Shown piece by piece: positions 1-8,035 of a stretch of 64,000 nucleotides of DNA. The translations under genes and the position numbers were made by a program. Within the stretch, counting starts at the first letter, position 1. The number at the start of each line of letters is the position of its first letter. Location: the NCBI RefSeq assembly GCF_001048695.1, contig NZ_CVRB01000005.1, forward strand, positions 186,001 to 250,000, read 5' to 3'. Under the pieces are notes generated by a model that did not search any database, was not told the origin of the DNA, and saw only the letters and a list, made by a program, of their open reading frames with translations. The stretch comes from Neobacillus massiliamazoniensis. GTDB taxonomy: Bacteria > Bacillota > Bacilli > Bacillales > Cytobacillaceae.

Positions 1-71
1 AAGGATATTTGATATTTTTTTGACATATATTCACCACATTATTTTTTATTTTTCCTCAAGATTTTAAGCAT

Positions 72-101
72 AAAAAAAACCTTTTAACCAGTGTTAAAAG
101 G
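72..101 (-). terminator. Intrinsic terminator downstream of cobalamin riboswitch
   Basis: Nine-pair stem (CCTTTTAAC with GTTAAAAGG, four-base loop) followed on the minus strand by eight T. It sits about 85 bases after the riboswitch aptamer with no gene start in between, so it is probably the expression platform that stops transcription toward the gene beyond the left edge. Confidence 0.75.
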
Positions 102-185
102 AAACAACAAAAAGACGCTTAATATAATCTTATTGACATGTAAGCTTTCATTGTAACACCTCCCTATCACTCGTAGAGTTAATGG

Positions 186-320
186 TGTGAAATATAGGCA
201 GGTCTTCTGACTCAAGAATCAACATTTAAATACGCCTTCCCTGTAACCAAGTGGCTAATATGTACTTAAATTCATCTATTACAGCTACGGGATAGTTCAG
301 GAATTTCACCTGATTCCCTT
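186..320 (-). promoter_or_regulatory. Cobalamin (B12) riboswitch
   Basis: On the minus strand the hallmarks of the adenosylcobalamin aptamer appear in order: GGGAATCAGGTGAAATTCCT, then a CCCGTAGCTGTAA core, then GCCACTTGG, then GGGAAGGCG, then GAGTCAGAAGACCTGCCT at the end. Such aptamers control B12 uptake or B12-alternative enzymes by premature termination. The regulated gene would start to the left of position 1, so its identity is unknown. A terminator at 72..101 fits the off state. Confidence 0.88.
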
Positions 321-447
321 TTAATTAATCAATTTTAAAATTTGATTAAACCCATATTTTCAATATTAAATTATGAAAAAATTCTAATAAAATCATAGCA
401 CCAATAGAATAAGTAATCAATATATAGACAAAAACAATAAAATTGTA

Positions 448-1041
448 CTAATCATTTAATCCCTTTCCATTGAGAATTTGCTGCATACATTTTTCAACCC
501 TTGACTCTCGAGTTTTGGATTGTTTGGGTGCAGAAAAATGAAGAATGTATGCTCTTTGCCGTCCCGGCGTCAACGCCTCAAAAGCAGTTTTCAAGGCAGG
601 GATTTCATCTAATTTATTTTGGAATTCTTCAGGAATTGTGTATTCTGTATGCTTTTTAAAATTCACTTCCAAACCGGCTTTTTCCACTTCAATGGCCTCA
701 TAAATATAGGCTTTCAAGATGGGTTCCATCTCAACTATTTCTTGAACATTGGTGAACCGAATCTGGCGCGCCGCCTGTACATTCTCCGTTTGTTGGATTA
801 GAATCCCATGGGCATCCTTTAACAAGGCACCTTTGTGAAACAGAAGCGCACAATATTCTTTAAATCCATGTATTAAAACTATGTTTTTATTCTCAAACGT
901 GTAACAAGGATGCATCCACTTAAATTCTTCGGTCAGCTTACAGTCAAGAACGATATTTCTTAACTTCTCATATTCTTCCTTCCACTTTTTAGATTTACTT
1001 AAAAATTCATCAACCTTGAGATTCATTCTAATCTCTGTCAT
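448..1041 (-). CDS. ydeI: YdeI/OmpD-associated family protein (DUF1801-type N-terminus)
   Basis: About 197 residues, close along its length to Bacillus subtilis YdeI as remembered. The N-terminal half has the DUF1801 signature around FKWMHPCYTFENKN and GFKEYCALLFHKGALL. The C-terminal half has the YdeI motif LTPGRQRAYILHFSAPKQSK followed by ESRVEK. The biochemical role is unknown; the fold is related to frataxin-like iron chaperones. The ATG at 1041 was chosen because AGGTG lies eight bases upstream; the open frame extends five codons further to a GTG with no site. It appears to be a single gene. No directional repeat overlaps its 3' end, unlike most later genes. Confidence 0.85.
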   Translation of the reverse strand: MTEIRMNLKVDEFLSKSKKWKEEYEKLRNIVLDCKLTEEFKWMHPCYTFENKNIVLIHGFKEYCALLFHKGALLKDAHGILIQQTENVQAARQIRFTNVQEIVEMEPILKAYIYEAIEVEKAGLEVNFKKHTEYTIPEEFQNKLDEIPALKTAFEALTPGRQRAYILHFSAPKQSKTRESRVEKCMQQILNGKGLND

Positions 1042-1330
1042 CAATGAACACCTCACTTAAATTCTTTCTGCCACTTTTTGGCCTTTATTAAATATACATC
1101 AACATCAAAATTATCTTCGCTTGAATTTTACTATACATATTTTTATTATTCCACTGGTATTGGCTCTTTCTCTTTTTATATCGGCTATTAGTATCTTTCT
1201 AAAGTCAGAATTACTATGAACCAAAAAGTTTTTACTCTTAACTATTTTTTTCATTAAAGGACTGTAGCCATTTAAACCAATAGAGTTAGTTAGAAAGATA
1301 CCTGATCGACACTCCATTAAAGTATCTCAT

Positions 1331-1426
1331 CCAACTGTTCCGTTAGTCGAATAAGAAAAAGGCTGCTTTTTTGCTGCCCGGTCTTAAAGGAAAGTACCCG
1401 TTTGTTTAAGTACAATTTTTCACAAA
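1331..1426. repeat. Directional intergenic repeat, L-hairpin-R copy
   Basis: Contains CCGTTAGTCGAATAAGAAAAA (L), a short GC element around GGCTGC, and TTTGTTTAAGTACAATTTTT then CACAAA (R). It is the leftmost copy recognised and lies 102 bases before the 3' end of the minus-strand VOC gene. Confidence 0.75.
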
Positions 1427-1528
1427 GTCAAAACTAATAAAGCTCTAATATGAAAATAGGTATTACCCTTTGTAGAGTAATACCCCATTAGCTAATGTAG
1501 TTTTTTATGTATTAATTCCCCAAACCAT

Positions 1529-1927
1529 TCACAAAGGAAGATTTAATTGCCACGATACCCCGAATCGGTCATTTAGCCAACCAAACTTTTTACTAAAACC
1601 ATAATCGCTAATTGGCATCAGGGCTTGTCCACCATTAATAAGTTTTTGATAAAGGTTGTTAATTTCCTCTTCAGTATCACAAGTAACATAGATTGAGAAT
1701 GATGGCGTAAAGGAGAACTGATGTTTCACATTACTGTCAATACACATAAAATCTTGCCCTTTTAAGGAAAAAACAGCCTGCATCACAGTTCCTTCATCGC
1801 CAGCTTGATTGGCTCCATATCGAACTATTCTTTTAATTTCTGAATCCTCAATTAATGATGTATAAAAATTCATCGCTTCTTCTGCTTTTCCATCTTGAAA
1901 CATTAAAAACGGTGTAACCTTTGGCAT
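1529..1927 (-). CDS. VOC family protein (PhnB-like)
   Basis: 132 residues of the PhnB/3-demethylubiquinone methyltransferase-like VOC group. Typical features are the start PKVTPFLMFQDGKAEEAMNF, a central SLKGQDFMCIDS, EEINNLYQKLINGG, and the end FGWLNDRFGVSWQLNLP. These small alpha-beta dimers often have no assigned substrate. The ATG follows GAGGTGG with six bases between. It stands alone, with a directional repeat about 50 bases upstream of its start and another 100 bases past its stop. Specific enzymatic function cannot be assigned. Confidence 0.88.
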   Translation of the reverse strand: MPKVTPFLMFQDGKAEEAMNFYTSLIEDSEIKRIVRYGANQAGDEGTVMQAVFSLKGQDFMCIDSNVKHQFSFTPSFSIYVTCDTEEEINNLYQKLINGGQALMPISDYGFSKKFGWLNDRFGVSWQLNLPL

Positions 1928-1974
1928 TTCTATCCACCTCTAATTATATGTACAAATTTATTATAGTAAATTTT

Positions 1975-2033
1975 CTTGTTGAACTAAACTCCGTTCGTTT
2001 AATAAGAAAAAAAGACCGCCACAGCGATCTTTA
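1975..2033. repeat. Directional intergenic repeat, L plus hairpin
   Basis: CTTGTTGAACTAAACTCCG followed by TTCGTTTAATAAGAAAAA and a hairpin-like GACCGCCACAGCGATC. The R part is replaced by the alternative tail at 2037..2120. Confidence 0.7.
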
Positions 2034-2036
2034 TAT

Positions 2037-2120
2037 ACCTTAACAAATCTAATCCCTTAATGTGTAGGGGCATATCAAAAAGACGACTTCTTACTAAAGA
2101 AAAGCGCCCTTTTCTTGAAG
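2037..2120. repeat. Alternative repeat tail, intact copy
   Basis: CCTTAACAAATCTAATCCCT, then TAATGTGTAGGGGCATAT, then GACGACTTCTTACT, ending AAAGCGCCCTTTTCTTGAAG. A second copy with the same order of blocks starts at 10897 but is split by the IS3 element. This copy therefore approximates the empty insertion site. Confidence 0.8.
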
Positions 2121-2204
2121 AACTTTGTATCAATTTCATCTTCAGTGAATATGATTAAATTAGTTTCCGATTATTCAAGTACTTTAGTTAACGGAGGTGA
2201 AGAA

Positions 2205-2648
2205 ATGACAAACAAAACGGGAGACAATCTCCGCCCGAATGTAGCAGCTTCCGAAATACATCGTGTGGAAGAACGTGTTCGATCAAGCCGACGGTGGTAT
2301 ATCAGTTCCATGCTAACTGTGGGTATTTCTACAATTGCTTTTTTTGCTTTGGTCGGTTGGGTTCCGAGATCATTCCAACGTCCCTTTTTGCCCTTGATTA
2401 CTTTTTTTCCTCTTCTGATTTATTTTATTTTGCTATATGTTCGAAAATCCCACCCTCCAACTTCCGGAAGGGAACTAACGAACCTTGAAATGCGATTAGG
2501 AAGCATCTTTTCCCTGTTATTGTTGACAGCCGTCGCAATTGACTTTTTTTTGTTGAAACCCTATCAAGGCACGGTATGGGCTGCCTTCACTGGGATCCTA
2601 CCCGCATTGCCCTGCTTTTATGGTGTCTGGAAGGTGTCACGTAAATGA
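2205..2648 (+). CDS. Integral membrane protein, coupled to winged-helix regulator
   Basis: About 147 residues. A polar N-terminus of roughly 30 residues is followed by four predicted hydrophobic segments (ISSMLTVGISTIAFFALVGW; FLPLITFFPLLIYFILLYV; IFSLLLLTAVAIDFFLL; WAAFTGILPALPCFYGVW). The start at 2205 follows GGAGGTG; the frame is open upstream to 2115 but without a site. Its TGA overlaps the next start codon (ATGA), so the two are translationally coupled. This two-gene layout is common for membrane proteins controlled by, or sensed through, a small DNA-binding partner; the substrate or signal is unknown. Confidence 0.8.
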   Translation: MTNKTGDNLRPNVAASEIHRVEERVRSSRRWYISSMLTVGISTIAFFALVGWVPRSFQRPFLPLITFFPLLIYFILLYVRKSHPPTSGRELTNLEMRLGSIFSLLLLTAVAIDFFLLKPYQGTVWAAFTGILPALPCFYGVWKVSRK

Positions 2649-2962
2649 AAACAAACTGTAATCACCCAAGACATGGCTTAAACAGCGTGATCCATTCTCC
2701 TGTGCGATTGTCAATTATGGCAGCACTCGCATCAGGAGGCGAAACTGACTTTCATTTTCTCCGTGATACCATTGAAGTTAGTGATTCCCTTTTATCCAAA
2801 CATATCAGCACATTGGAATCTGCCGAATTTGTAGAAGTCATCAAAGGTTATGTTGGAAAGCGCCCCTGCACCTGGTATACATTGACGGAAAAGGGAAGTT
2901 CAGCATTTAGGGATTATCGAAGAACACTTAAACAAATTGTTGAAAATGAAACAGCTGATTGA
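2645..2962 (+). CDS. Winged-helix transcriptional regulator (MarR/ArsR-like, HTH_34)
   Basis: 105 residues, a single winged helix. It begins with a short Cys/His-containing leader, then LNSVIHSPVRLSIMAAL, the helix-turn-helix FLRDTIEVSDSLLSKHISTL and the wing region VEVIKGYVGKRPCTWYTLTE, ending in GSSAFRDYRRTLKQIV. This matches the PF13601-type regulators that follow small membrane proteins in Bacillus. It overlaps the upstream membrane gene by four bases, so both are made from one transcript. It probably binds its own promoter; no operator was identified. Confidence 0.88.
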   Translation: MKTNCNHPRHGLNSVIHSPVRLSIMAALASGGETDFHFLRDTIEVSDSLLSKHISTLESAEFVEVIKGYVGKRPCTWYTLTEKGSSAFRDYRRTLKQIVENETAD

Positions 2963-3035
2963 CATTGAAAATTTTAATTTGACACCCTACTTCATAAATA
3001 CATGTAATTAAAATGACACTAATGAATACAAATGG

Positions 3036-3062
3036 CCCGGCTTCAAGCTGGGTTTGGTTTTA
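3036..3062 (+). terminator. Terminator of membrane protein/regulator operon
   Basis: CCCGGC TTCAA GCTGGG stem with a G-U pair, followed by TTTGGTTTT. It lies 75 bases downstream of the regulator stop. Confidence 0.75.
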
Positions 3063-3083
3063 TCATTTTCCTAATTCCGTTAA

Positions 3084-3150
3084 ATGGCCTTTTCATGCAA
3101 AAAAAAGGCGCAGATCCATACTCTGGAAATGCGCCCTTTAATTGAATAAA
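3084..3150. repeat. GCGCAGA hairpin repeat, copy 1
   Basis: Blocks AAATGGCC, ATGCAAAAAAAAGGCGCAGA, ATACTCTGG, TGCGCCCTTTAATTGAATAA. GGCGCA and TGCGCC pair as a stem. The same blocks in the same order recur at 28158..28224. The end TGCGCCCTTTAAT...GAATAA resembles the R core of the directional repeat. Confidence 0.75.
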
Positions 3151-3382
3151 TCGAATCGCTCCAAATGTATTCATCCGTATCCATCGTTAAAGCGTACAAA
3201 ATGTTACAAAGGTTGTCAGCATGATTCAAGTTCAGCCCCTGCTGGTTACCCATATTTGCTTAAAATATTTGACCCTCAACCTTCTCTTAGCTGTTCACAA
3301 AGTAAACACCAGAATGGTTCCCCATGAGGTATCATAAAGATTTAGATTGCCAGTTACTGGTAAAAGGTGATTTGGGTATCCG

Positions 3383-3535
3383 ATGAATTGCGGTAAGTCA
3401 TTTGTGCTTTGTATCGGTAGAGATAGAGACGTACCTTACCGTTTAGAATTGAGTAGACAATGGTATGTCGTGGCAGGTTCAGAGGGTGTCAAATTAAATT
3501 TATGGACAAGTGAGATCTATAATATTGCGATTTAA
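3383..3535 (+). CDS. Possible 50-residue protein, unrecognised
   Basis: An open frame of 50 codons, rich in Arg, Leu and Val (CIGRDRDVPYRLELSRQWYV). AGGTGA lies about 15 bases before the ATG, which is far for a ribosome binding site. A hairpin follows immediately at 3540..3572. The composition is protein-like, but it could equally be the tail of a decayed longer gene, since the preceding 230 bases contain no matching frame. No family is recognised. Confidence 0.3.
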   Translation: MNCGKSFVLCIGRDRDVPYRLELSRQWYVVAGSEGVKLNLWTSEIYNIAI

Positions 3536-3539
3536 TGAT

Positions 3540-3572
3540 AAAGGGGAAGTATAAAAAATCTGCTTCCCTTTA
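3540..3572. terminator. Bidirectional hairpin terminator
   Basis: AAAGGGGAAG pairs with CTTCCCTTT around an AT-rich loop, with T-rich flanks. It follows the short plus-strand frame at 3383..3535. Confidence 0.55.
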
Positions 3573-3695
3573 TCTTTGGACAAGGATTCCATAAAAATCC
3601 TGACAATTAACAACATCAGATTCCTGACTATAAATAATGTCAGTAACAAAAAAATCTCCTATCGACTTTATTTTTACAAAACACTATTTATAACA

Positions 3696-4562
3696 TTATT
3701 GGTTTAAATGATTTAGTTTATCAGGATTGGAGACCATGTATATCTTGGCTATTTTTCCATCGTTTACTTCAAATGAAACCACATAATCGATCCTTCCATC
3801 AATCATGACGATCATACCCGGACTGCCATTCACATTTTTAAATTGGTAAGTAGCATTCGCAGGAAGTTTTGTAATGACGCCTAACAAGAAACGGGCAATA
3901 TGGTCCGCACTGAAAATTGGCCGCAATGCAGCCATAACTTTCCCGCCGCCATCCGAATAGAAAACAGCATCCTTTTTTAACATTGCATGAACCAGATCCA
4001 TATTTCCGTCAAGGACGGCCTGAGCAAATTTTTCTAAATATATATTTGAGTGATCGTCATTAGGCTTTACAGAATCCGGTCTGTGCATCATTCCCTTTTT
4101 TGCCCGATGGAAAATCTGCCGGCAATTCGTGCTACTTCTCCCCACTATGGAAGCAATGTCATCATAATCATATTGAAAAACTTCACGCAAAAGAAAAACA
4201 GCTCTTTCCACCTCGGTTAATTGTTGCAGCAGCAATAAAAAAGCCGTCGATATGGTTTCCTTTTTTTCTAAAGAAATAGAAGGATCATTTATATCGTCTT
4301 CTACAATGGGTTCGGGTAACCATGTTCCAATATAGACTTCCCGCTGTTTTGCCGCGGATCGCAGTTTATCAATGCACCGATTAGTCACGATTTTGCATAA
4401 ATACGCCTTTATATTATTAATTTTGGTTTTGTCACTCGCCGCTCCTAATAAAAGAAAAGCTTCGTGTACGATGTCTTCTGCATCCATGACACTTCCGAGC
4501 ATTCGATAGGCTAGGGAGAACAGTAGTGGTTTATATGTTCGATAAGCCTGGGCCGTTTCCAA
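3696..4562 (-). CDS. ECF41-family RNA polymerase sigma factor with SnoaL-like C-terminus
   Basis: About 288 residues. Sigma region 2 is near the N-terminus (YKPLLFSLAYRMLGSVMDAE DIVHEAF), region 4 around QLTEVERAVFLLREVFQYDY DDIAS, then a SnoaL/NTF2-like domain from about residue 165 with the YSDGGGKVMAALRP segment typical of ECF41. In this group the C-terminal domain, not a separate anti-sigma factor, controls activity. It sits nine bases after an FAD oxidoreductase gene, the classical ECF41 arrangement. No ATG exists; the TTG at 4562 is nine bases from GAGGG, while a TTG at 4568 is possible but too close to the site. Confidence 0.9.
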   Translation of the reverse strand: METAQAYRTYKPLLFSLAYRMLGSVMDAEDIVHEAFLLLGAASDKTKINNIKAYLCKIVTNRCIDKLRSAAKQREVYIGTWLPEPIVEDDINDPSISLEKKETISTAFLLLLQQLTEVERAVFLLREVFQYDYDDIASIVGRSSTNCRQIFHRAKKGMMHRPDSVKPNDDHSNIYLEKFAQAVLDGNMDLVHAMLKKDAVFYSDGGGKVMAALRPIFSADHIARFLLGVITKLPANATYQFKNVNGSPGMIVMIDGRIDYVVSFEVNDGKIAKIYMVSNPDKLNHLNQ

Positions 4563-4576
4563 AATCAATCACCCTC

Positions 4577-5851
4577 TCATACTAGAACTTTACCTTTTTC
4601 CAGAATATACATGGCGGCCAGCTTTGCACTCGCAACAGCCCCATCAGCCAATAATTCTTCATGACCTGCCCAATCTCCTGCAACGTAAAGTCCTTGCGTT
4701 GAGGAGACTTCAGGGCCGATGGGTTCATGCCGATCAACTCTGGGAAAATCGTGCACTATGGTGATTTTTGGCAAAAATTGTTGGGTGATAAGCGTGTTTC
4801 TCCATCCTGGATGGAGGAGATCCATTACTTTTTCCAGTTCTTCTTTATTTGCAAGAGGATCATAATCTTGGCATGTCGGATTATGATATTTCACTAAATG
4901 TACGACGGCATTTCCTGTATTACATACGTTTGCGGCCCTGGATTCATTCGTGAAAAGTATCGGCTGATCAAGTCCTACTACAAACTGATGATCTGGATTA
5001 GGCAAATGGCTTAAACAGAGATCCAAACACGTCGCTGTAATCGGTACCGCCTGCTCTTTCCATAAAGATAAGAAAGGATTTTCAACTAAACGGCAGGCTT
5101 CGGCGGGCGGAACCGCCATAATAACATTCTCCGCTTTAATGGTTTCACCACTTGCACAATGAATTGTTTTTAATGAATGTTCCTCTTCTACCCTTTCTAC
5201 GTTAGAATGACATTTTATTTTTACACCAAGACTTTTAGCTTTGTTTCTTAAATCGGTAACGATGGTCTCCCAACCGCCATCGATATAAATCACACCTGTT
5301 TTCAGCGTTCTTTGAAGCTGCCTTAAAACAGGACGGGCCTGCTGGAGATTTGGTGCATACGTATATGTGGTTGTACGGCATAATGTATAAAAATGGTGCC
5401 TTATCATGGGACTTTTTATTTCTTTTTCAGCCCAGTCACTTAAACTAACTGTCTTTACCTTATCTACATTCATTGTCCAAATCTGTATGATCAAGTGAGT
5501 AAATTGTATTTTTTCAGACCAAGAAAACAGCTGTGACTTGAGAAGCGAACCAAATCCTGTCGCAAATGGAACCACTTTGTTTTTCCATAACCCATGCGTT
5601 TGAACAAACGCGTTTTTCCCACTTATGTCAACACCAAGCTCTTTAAAAATGGTCATAGCTTCTCCACCCGCATACAGTGCATGAGCTCCGATGTTAAACA
5701 ATGCACCGTTTTGTTTATTAGTCATTGACCGCCCGCCGAGATGATTGGATTTCTCAAATATAGTGACATTTTTACCTTCCTTAGCCAAGTAATTGGCTGA
5801 CGTTAACCCTGCCAATCCACCACCGATAATTGCTACATCAACTTTTTCCAT
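4577..5851 (-). CDS. FAD-dependent oxidoreductase (amine oxidase/phytoene desaturase-like)
   Basis: About 424 residues. The N-terminus carries the dinucleotide-binding motif VAIIGGGLAGLTSANYL followed by the acidic VTIFEKSNHLGGR and its GGR box. The C-terminus has the FAD-binding end GLYVAGDWAGHEELLADGAV. It probably oxidises a small hydrophobic or polyene-like substrate in the cytosol; the substrate is unknown. The ATG at 5851 follows AAGGAGGA; an upstream in-frame extension has no site. It is the first gene of an operon with the ECF41 sigma factor and lies directly behind an ECF41-type promoter, fitting the known ECF41 rule that the sigma factor drives its neighbouring oxidoreductase, decarboxylase or epimerase gene. 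Confidence 0.88.
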   Translation of the reverse strand: MEKVDVAIIGGGLAGLTSANYLAKEGKNVTIFEKSNHLGGRSMTNKQNGALFNIGAHALYAGGEAMTIFKELGVDISGKNAFVQTHGLWKNKVVPFATGFGSLLKSQLFSWSEKIQFTHLIIQIWTMNVDKVKTVSLSDWAEKEIKSPMIRHHFYTLCRTTTYTYAPNLQQARPVLRQLQRTLKTGVIYIDGGWETIVTDLRNKAKSLGVKIKCHSNVERVEEEHSLKTIHCASGETIKAENVIMAVPPAEACRLVENPFLSLWKEQAVPITATCLDLCLSHLPNPDHQFVVGLDQPILFTNESRAANVCNTGNAVVHLVKYHNPTCQDYDPLANKEELEKVMDLLHPGWRNTLITQQFLPKITIVHDFPRVDRHEPIGPEVSSTQGLYVAGDWAGHEELLADGAVASAKLAAMYILEKGKVLV

Positions 5852-5884
5852 TAATATTCCTCCTTCATAACGTTCTACACTCAA

Positions 5885-5911
5885 GACGATTGAAGGAAAG
5901 ATTATGTGACA
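5885..5911 (-). promoter_or_regulatory. ECF41-type promoter
   Basis: On the minus strand: TGTCACA (-35) at 5905..5911, a 16-base spacer, then CGTC (-10) at 5885..5888, about 33 bases before the oxidoreductase start. This is the motif reported for ECF41 sigma factors, so the operon probably activates itself. Confidence 0.8.
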
Positions 5912-6010
5912 GAAAAACCGAGCAAAAAGCGCCCGATCTTTTTTCGTTTAAAGCCTAACTCAGGTTTAAAGGCAACAAATGCTTTAATAAAGGTAAAATG
6001 TTATTCCAAA

Positions 6011-6126
6011 ATCTGGCCCGATTGTTGAAAAAAGCTAATGACGATTGTTCAACTAACCTTTAGTACAATAAGAAAAGCTGCCGTTGCTGGCAGCATGTTC
6101 TTAAACTCTTGCACCCGTTCAGTTGA
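6011..6126. repeat. Directional intergenic repeat, extended full copy
   Basis: Begins with the extension GGCCCGATTGTTGAAAAAAG (also at 15289 and 29481). Then L (GTTCAACTAACCTTTAGTAC, AATAAGAAAA), stem-loop GCTGCC GTTGCT GGCAGC, and R up to GCACCCGTTCAGTTGAA. On the minus strand the stem followed by TTTTC is the terminator of the aldo/keto reductase gene, whose TGA lies inside R. Confidence 0.88.
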
Positions 6127-7111
6127 AAAACCATTTCTCCCGCGGTATAGGATAGTATTCACCAGCGACAAGTTCTGGAGGTACGGCTTCGTTAATTCGT
6201 AAAAGGTCGTCTGAACTTAAATTCAGGTCAAGTGCACCAAGGGAATCCTGAAGTTGTGATCTCTTTCTTGCTCCAACCAATGGGATAACATCTTCACCCC
6301 GAGATAGAACCCATGCGATAGCAAGCTGTGCAACAGTTACTTGCTTTTCTTTAGCAATTTCACGCAAGGACTCTACAATGGCTAGGTTCTTTTCAAGATT
6401 TTCGCTGGTAAACCGCGGCGCATTACCGCGCTTATCATCCGAACCTAGCACTCTATCTTTAGACCATGTACCACTCAGTAACCCTCTAGAGAGAACACCG
6501 TAAGCCGAAAGCGAAATGCCTAATTCCCGTAAAGTAGGCAAAATATTGGTCTCAATGCCCCGATTAAATAGTGAGTATTCTATTTGCAACCAACTAATTG
6601 GATGTACAGCATGTGCGCGACGAATTGTATCCACTCCTACTTCAGAAAGACCAATATACCGCACATATCCCGCCTTTACCATATCGGCAATTGCACCAAC
6701 CGTTTCTTCAATTGGTTCGTTTGGATCTAAACGGGCTGGCTGATAAAGATCGATGTATTCCACACCTAGACGCAGTAGAGTATCCTCAAGGCAATTCTTT
6801 ATTGCATGAGGTTGGTTATCTCTATCCCGATGATTCTTGCCCTGCGAGTGTAGCTTACCATCAAATTTCACTGAAATGAACGCATTGTCCCGGTGGATTC
6901 CTTGTAAAGCTTCACGGAGAAGTAATTCATTGTGTCCATCGCCATAGAAATCCCCTGTATCAAAGAGTGTAATGCCTTCATCAAGTGCAGCATGAATTGT
7001 TGCAATGCTTTCGTTTCGATCAGCATTACCATATAACCAGGACATCCCCATACATCCAAGGCCAATCTCTGAAACCAGAGGACCGTTATGACCAATTGCT
7101 CGCTTTTTCAC
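6119..7111 (-). CDS. Aldo/keto reductase
   Basis: About 330 residues, NADPH-dependent (alpha/beta)8 barrel. Visible motifs are SEIGLGCMGMSWLYG near the start, LFDTGDFYGDGHNE (catalytic Asp and Tyr), ISVKFDG (catalytic Lys), WLQIEYSLFNRGIE, GVLSRGLLSG and the cofactor-binding IPLVGARKRSQLQD. The usual catalytic His segment reads DLYQPARLDP, so the His is replaced, as in a subgroup of bacterial AKRs. The GTG at 7111 was chosen because AGGGGG lies upstream and the preceding 34 codons do not resemble the family. The last residues and the stop codon are encoded inside the directional repeat. Confidence 0.9.
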   Translation of the reverse strand: MKKRAIGHNGPLVSEIGLGCMGMSWLYGNADRNESIATIHAALDEGITLFDTGDFYGDGHNELLLREALQGIHRDNAFISVKFDGKLHSQGKNHRDRDNQPHAIKNCLEDTLLRLGVEYIDLYQPARLDPNEPIEETVGAIADMVKAGYVRYIGLSEVGVDTIRRAHAVHPISWLQIEYSLFNRGIETNILPTLRELGISLSAYGVLSRGLLSGTWSKDRVLGSDDKRGNAPRFTSENLEKNLAIVESLREIAKEKQVTVAQLAIAWVLSRGEDVIPLVGARKRSQLQDSLGALDLNLSSDDLLRINEAVPPELVAGEYYPIPREKWFFN

Positions 7112-7282
7112 TGGTATATTCCCCCTATCATCATGAGTTAAAAATATATGTGAATTTCCACCACCGCATTCCAAGTGAATCAATCTGTTACCAGTTTCGT
7201 TTTGAAAACCCACTCCTCATTACGTTTATCTTAATTTATTCTTTCTTTACTAAAATCAAATTTCCTTTATTTTATGATACTT

Positions 7283-7409
7283 ATTGTTCAACTAACCTGC
7301 ATACTACGGTTTAAGTACAAACCTTCATAATCTGAACAGATTGCTGAACAACAAGTTAAACACCACTATTCAACTGACCGTTACTTTAAGTACATTTTTT
7401 CACAATATC
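7283..7409. repeat. Two directional repeat parts in tandem
   Basis: TGTTCAACTAACCTGCATAC with GGTTTAAGTACAAACCTTCA, then a second unit ATTCAACTGACCGTTACTTT with AAGTACATTTTTTCACAAT. No minus-strand gene ends here, so the copies are orphaned. Confidence 0.75.
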
Positions 7410-7925
7410 TGTAATTAATTTATCATATAACCCTATATTCGAACTCAAATGGACGAAATAGTTTATTAATTAATAATTTACGGTAAGTTCTGTAATGAAA
7501 CTTTTATAAGTGTGATTTGGCATAACAAAAGTCTGCTTAAATTATTAGAAATCCCTTAATAGCAAGAAAAAAGAGACAACCAAAACGTATACGATTTGAT
7601 GTCCCTTTTCTAATGATTTTTTATACTTTGTACTCGAAAACAGAACCCGTTAGTCTTACAGTTATTTCTCTGGCCACATCGGTCTTATTGACCAATATGA
7701 CCTAGAAATTTACTATAAGAGATAGATGATAGTACATTTCTATGATTCAATGACAAAATAATAATTAGGTGGTTTGGCATAAGAATTTGCATACAAAAAA
7801 CGTAAAAACTCGTCGTAAATAGCAACTGGTTTACTTGTAATGCGCAAAATTGTCTTTCACAAGACTTCGCAAAGAAAATCACCAATAAATACACAACAAA
7901 AAGCTTGTACTTTGTCTCTCTAGGA
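7410..7925. other. Intergenic stretch without a supported gene
   Basis: AT-rich. It holds a hairpin at 7569..7609 (AAAAGAGACA with TGTCCCTTTT, one mismatch) that could terminate transcription from either side, and AACCCGTTAGTCTTACAG at about 7644, a trace of an R core. Open frames here have no ribosome binding site and no recognisable protein. Confidence 0.5.
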
Positions 7926-7952
7926 AAAAGACCGTAATTTCAGCGGTCTTTT
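7926..7952. terminator. Bidirectional terminator of 25-residue peptide gene
   Basis: Perfect stem AAAAGACCG with CGGTCTTTT. It lies six bases past the stop of the small minus-strand peptide gene. Confidence 0.75.
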
Positions 7953-7957
7953 GCTGT

Positions 7958-8035
7958 TTATTCCATATTTACTCTAATTCCTATCGCAGTCAAAATTCCG
8001 ATCACCGAAATAAGGATGGTTTCTAGTAGATTCAT
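7958..8035 (-). CDS. 25-residue hydrophobic peptide (possible type I toxin-like)
   Basis: ATG with a strong GAGGAGTG site eight bases upstream. It encodes 25 residues with one transmembrane segment (LETILISVIGILTAIGIRV) and a short charged tail, followed at once by a strong terminator. Size, single helix and compact transcription unit resemble Bacillus type I toxins and other small membrane peptides. No antisense RNA promoter was identified, so the toxin label is inference. It was chosen as a gene because site, start, frame and terminator all agree. Confidence 0.55.
   Translation of the reverse strand: MNLLETILISVIGILTAIGIRVNME

Noticed and set aside
1111..1317. 68-codon minus-strand frame
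   Set aside because: No ribosome binding site, biased low-complexity Lys/Ile composition and no family likeness; it lies in AT-rich spacer.
3142..3327. 61-codon plus-strand frame
   Set aside because: Overlaps the GCGCAGA repeat end, no start signal, composition not protein-like.
7685..7894. 69-codon minus-strand frame
   Set aside because: Hydrophobic by AT-rich chance, no ribosome binding site, no family likeness.
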